From the NCBI GenBank assembly GCA_946478995.1, contig CAMLDK010000055.1, positions 1 through 5,956 of the forward strand: a stretch of 5,956 nucleotides of DNA, in the 5' to 3' direction. A program made the position numbers and the translations under genes. Below, one piece after another: positions 4,674 to 5,956 of this stretch. The notes beneath the pieces are model-generated. The model was given only the letters and a program-made list of their open reading frames with translations. It was not told where the DNA came from and did no database searches. The stretch comes from an uncultured Candidatus Saccharibacteria bacterium. Its GTDB lineage: Bacteria > Patescibacteria > Saccharimonadia > Saccharimonadales > 2-12-FULL-41-12. How positions within the stretch are numbered: position 1 is the stretch's first letter; each line of letters starts with the position of its first letter.

Positions 4674-5813
4674 GTGAACTACAAAAAACGTGCCCTAAAA
4701 AAGCATAGGGAGCTAAAAGGCAAGATAAGCATCCAGCTGAAAGACCACTTGGATGACATCGACCAACTCAGTACCTACTACACGCCCGGTGTAGGCAGCG
4801 TAAGCAAATATATAGCTGAAAATCCGGATTCCGCGCGTGACCTTACCTGGCTCAATAATTCCGTGGCGGTCATAAGCGACGGCAGCTCCGTACTGGGACT
4901 GGGCAATATAGGGCCCCAGGCTTCGCTTCCGGTTATGGAAGGCAAGTGTATGCTATTCAAGAAATTCGCCGGCATAGACGCGGTACCGATAGTCTTAAAA
5001 AGCCAGAGCGCTAAGAGAATTGAAAAAACCATCAAGCAGATCGCTCCGTCCTTCGGCGGGATTAATCTGGAGGATATCGCCGCGCCAAAATGCTTTGAGA
5101 TTGAGAACAACCTTAAAAACCAGTTGGATATACCCGTCATGCACGACGACCAGCACGGAACTGCCATAGTGGTCTTAGCGGGCTTGATCAATGCGATGAA
5201 GATATCCGGCAAAAGCCTGAAGAAATGCACGGTAGTCGTCAACGGCGTCGGTGCGGCCGGAGTCGCGATAATAAAATTGATCCATAAGTATGAACCTAAG
5301 GTTAAGATAATAGCCGTCGACAGCAAAGGTATTATCAGCAGCGACAGGAAGCATCTCGATTTTTCTAAAAAACACCTGCTTGAGAGACATACTATACTCG
5401 GAAACAAGCAAGGGCTCCTAGGGGATGCTATGAAAGGCGCTGATATTTTTATCGGCGTATCCAGGGCCAATGTTGTAGACGGGGCTATGGTAGGGTCCAT
5501 GAACAAAGATCCGATAATTTTTGCTATGGCTAACCCTGATCCGGAGATACATCCGGACGAAGCTAAAAAAGCCGGCGCTTGCGTGATAGCTACCGGCCGC
5601 AGCGATTTTCCTAATCAGGTCAACAATGCCCTGGCCTTTCCCGGGATCTTCAGGGGAGCATTGGATAATCATGTCAACCGTATAACCAACAAGCACAAGA
5701 TCGCGGCAGCCGAGACCATTGCCGGGCTGATCAAAAAACCAACGGCAGATAATATCATCCCATCGGTTCTGGACGACCGCCTGGTTCCGGCAATCGCCAA
5801 AGTCATAGTCTAA
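4674..5813 (+). CDS. Malic enzyme, single-domain (malate to pyruvate + CO2)
   Basis: A 379-residue enzyme for oxidative decarboxylation of malate to pyruvate with NAD(P)+ and a divalent metal. In order: 'YYTPGV' (35-40, catalytic Tyr), 'SDGSSVLGLGNIGP' (68-81), 'MEGKC' (88-92, catalytic Lys91), 'NLEDIAAPKCFEIE' (131-144, metal ligands E133/D134), 'MHDDQHGTA' (156-164, D158/D159), the Rossmann fold 'NGVGAAG' (190-196) and 'AVDSKG' (214-219), 'ANPDPEI' (286-292) and 'TGRSDFPNQVNN' (307-318). It is the short bacterial form and lacks the phosphotransacetylase-like domain of long MaeB. NAD versus NADP use cannot be read safely. The start is GTG at 4674: an in-frame TAA lies at 4665-4667 and the next in-frame Met is residue 88, inside the conserved core. 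No Shine-Dalgarno is present. It appears complete and active, is transcribed alone and is followed by a clear terminator. Confidence 0.95.
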   Translation: MNYKKRALKKHRELKGKISIQLKDHLDDIDQLSTYYTPGVGSVSKYIAENPDSARDLTWLNNSVAVISDGSSVLGLGNIGPQASLPVMEGKCMLFKKFAGIDAVPIVLKSQSAKRIEKTIKQIAPSFGGINLEDIAAPKCFEIENNLKNQLDIPVMHDDQHGTAIVVLAGLINAMKISGKSLKKCTVVVNGVGAAGVAIIKLIHKYEPKVKIIAVDSKGIISSDRKHLDFSKKHLLERHTILGNKQGLLGDAMKGADIFIGVSRANVVDGAMVGSMNKDPIIFAMANPDPEIHPDEAKKAGACVIATGRSDFPNQVNNALAFPGIFRGALDNHVNRITNKHKIAAAETIAGLIKKPTADNIIPSVLDDRLVPAIAKVIV

Positions 5814-5825
5814 AAAGACAAATCT

Positions 5826-5857
5826 TCGCACTTGAGCGCCAGGTGCGATTTCTTTTT
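5826..5857 (+). terminator. Intrinsic terminator of the malic enzyme gene
   Basis: A 9-bp stem pairs 5826-5834 (TCGCACTTG) with 5840-5848 (CAGGTGCGA), with one T-G wobble and a 5-nt loop, directly followed by TTTCTTTTT (5849-5857). It begins 12 bases after the TAA. This is the only textbook Rho-independent terminator I find in the window. Confidence 0.85.
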
Positions 5858-5956
5858 GAAAAACGGAGTAAAATGTACAAATGGTACATTGCATGAGTAT
5901 CGCAAAAGAAAATCGTGTCCTGGCGGCAAGAAGCCAGCAGGGTTTCTAGCTCTGCT
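5858..5956. other. Unassigned 99-bp tail of the window
   Basis: No recognisable gene. On the plus strand there are two tiny frames (5873-5896, 7 codons, with GGAG a few bases upstream; 5893-5949, 18 codons). A third plus frame and one minus-strand frame (stop at 5812-5810, overlapping the malic enzyme stop) stay open to the edge. CTGGC (5920-5924) can pair with GCCAG (5933-5937). None of these is convincing without the sequence beyond the edge. Confidence 0.4.
5872..5890. repeat. Perfect 7-bp inverted repeat, operator-like
   Basis: AATGTAC (5872-5878) and GTACATT (5884-5890) are exact inverted copies separated by 5 bases. The 19-bp size and symmetry are what a dimeric helix-turn-helix regulator would bind. 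It sits after the terminator and before whatever begins beyond the right edge, so it may control that gene. There is no T-run after it, so it is not a terminator. Confidence 0.5.

Noticed and set aside
4778..5506. Long minus-strand open frame across the malic enzyme gene
   Set aside because: It is antisense to a gene with every catalytic motif intact, shows no known domain and has a composition typical of a shadow frame.
5810..5956. C-terminal end of a minus-strand gene reading in from the right edge
   Set aside because: The frame is open for 48 codons but crosses the malic enzyme terminator hairpin, overlaps its stop codon and resembles no family; it cannot be supported from this window.

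Overview
The window looks like a compact chromosome segment from a small-genome bacterium, most likely of the Patescibacteria/CPR type (a Saccharibacteria-like lineage is my best guess). This is inference from gene content and style: very short intergenic gaps, tail-to-tail genes that touch or overlap, a lysine/alanine/glutamate-rich tail on a ribosomal protein, divergent lipid and LysM proteins, and several genes without a Shine-Dalgarno sequence. TGA is used as a stop by at least three genes, so the genetic code is standard; this argues against the CPR lineages that recode UGA. No marker gene such as 16S rRNA is present to settle the taxonomy.

Layout. 1-610 (+) is the C-terminal end of an M1-family aminopeptidase. 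611-729 is a convergent gap filled by a 100-bp, strongly structured inverted-repeat element. 730-1185 (-) encodes an exported LysM protein. A back-to-back promoter region (1186-1315) separates it from 1316-1987 (+), a diverged CDP-alcohol phosphatidyltransferase. That gene overlaps tail-to-tail with a minus-strand cluster: yraN (1979-2329), rnhB (2326-2880, ATGA overlap with yraN) and a histidine-phosphatase-like gene that has lost its catalytic residues (2931-3437). A second divergent promoter region leads to a DUF1761-type membrane protein (3548-4018, +), which ends 4 bases from the end of rplS (4023-4595, -). A third divergent promoter region leads to a single-domain malic enzyme (4674-5813, +) with a clear intrinsic terminator. 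The last ~100 bases hold a perfect 7-bp inverted repeat and no gene I can recognise.

How it fits together. rplS, rnhB and yraN are all minus strand and are neighbours in many bacteria (the trmD-rplS-rnhB-yraN type neighbourhood); here that group has been opened by the DUF1761 gene and the phosphatase-like gene. The other genes are unrelated housekeeping or envelope functions: peptide breakdown, cell-wall binding, phospholipid headgroup chemistry and malate/pyruvate metabolism.

The most interesting points are: (1) the 23-bp imperfect inverted repeat at 628-727 with a second 9-bp hairpin nested inside it and four alternately pairing segments; (2) a consistent split between genes whose predicted -10 box lies only 7-11 nt before the start codon with no Shine-Dalgarno (likely leaderless mRNAs) and genes with a longer leader, two of which have a Shine-Dalgarno; (3) the apparent histidine-phosphatase pseudoenzyme; and (4) the phosphatidyltransferase with intact aspartates but little membrane character.
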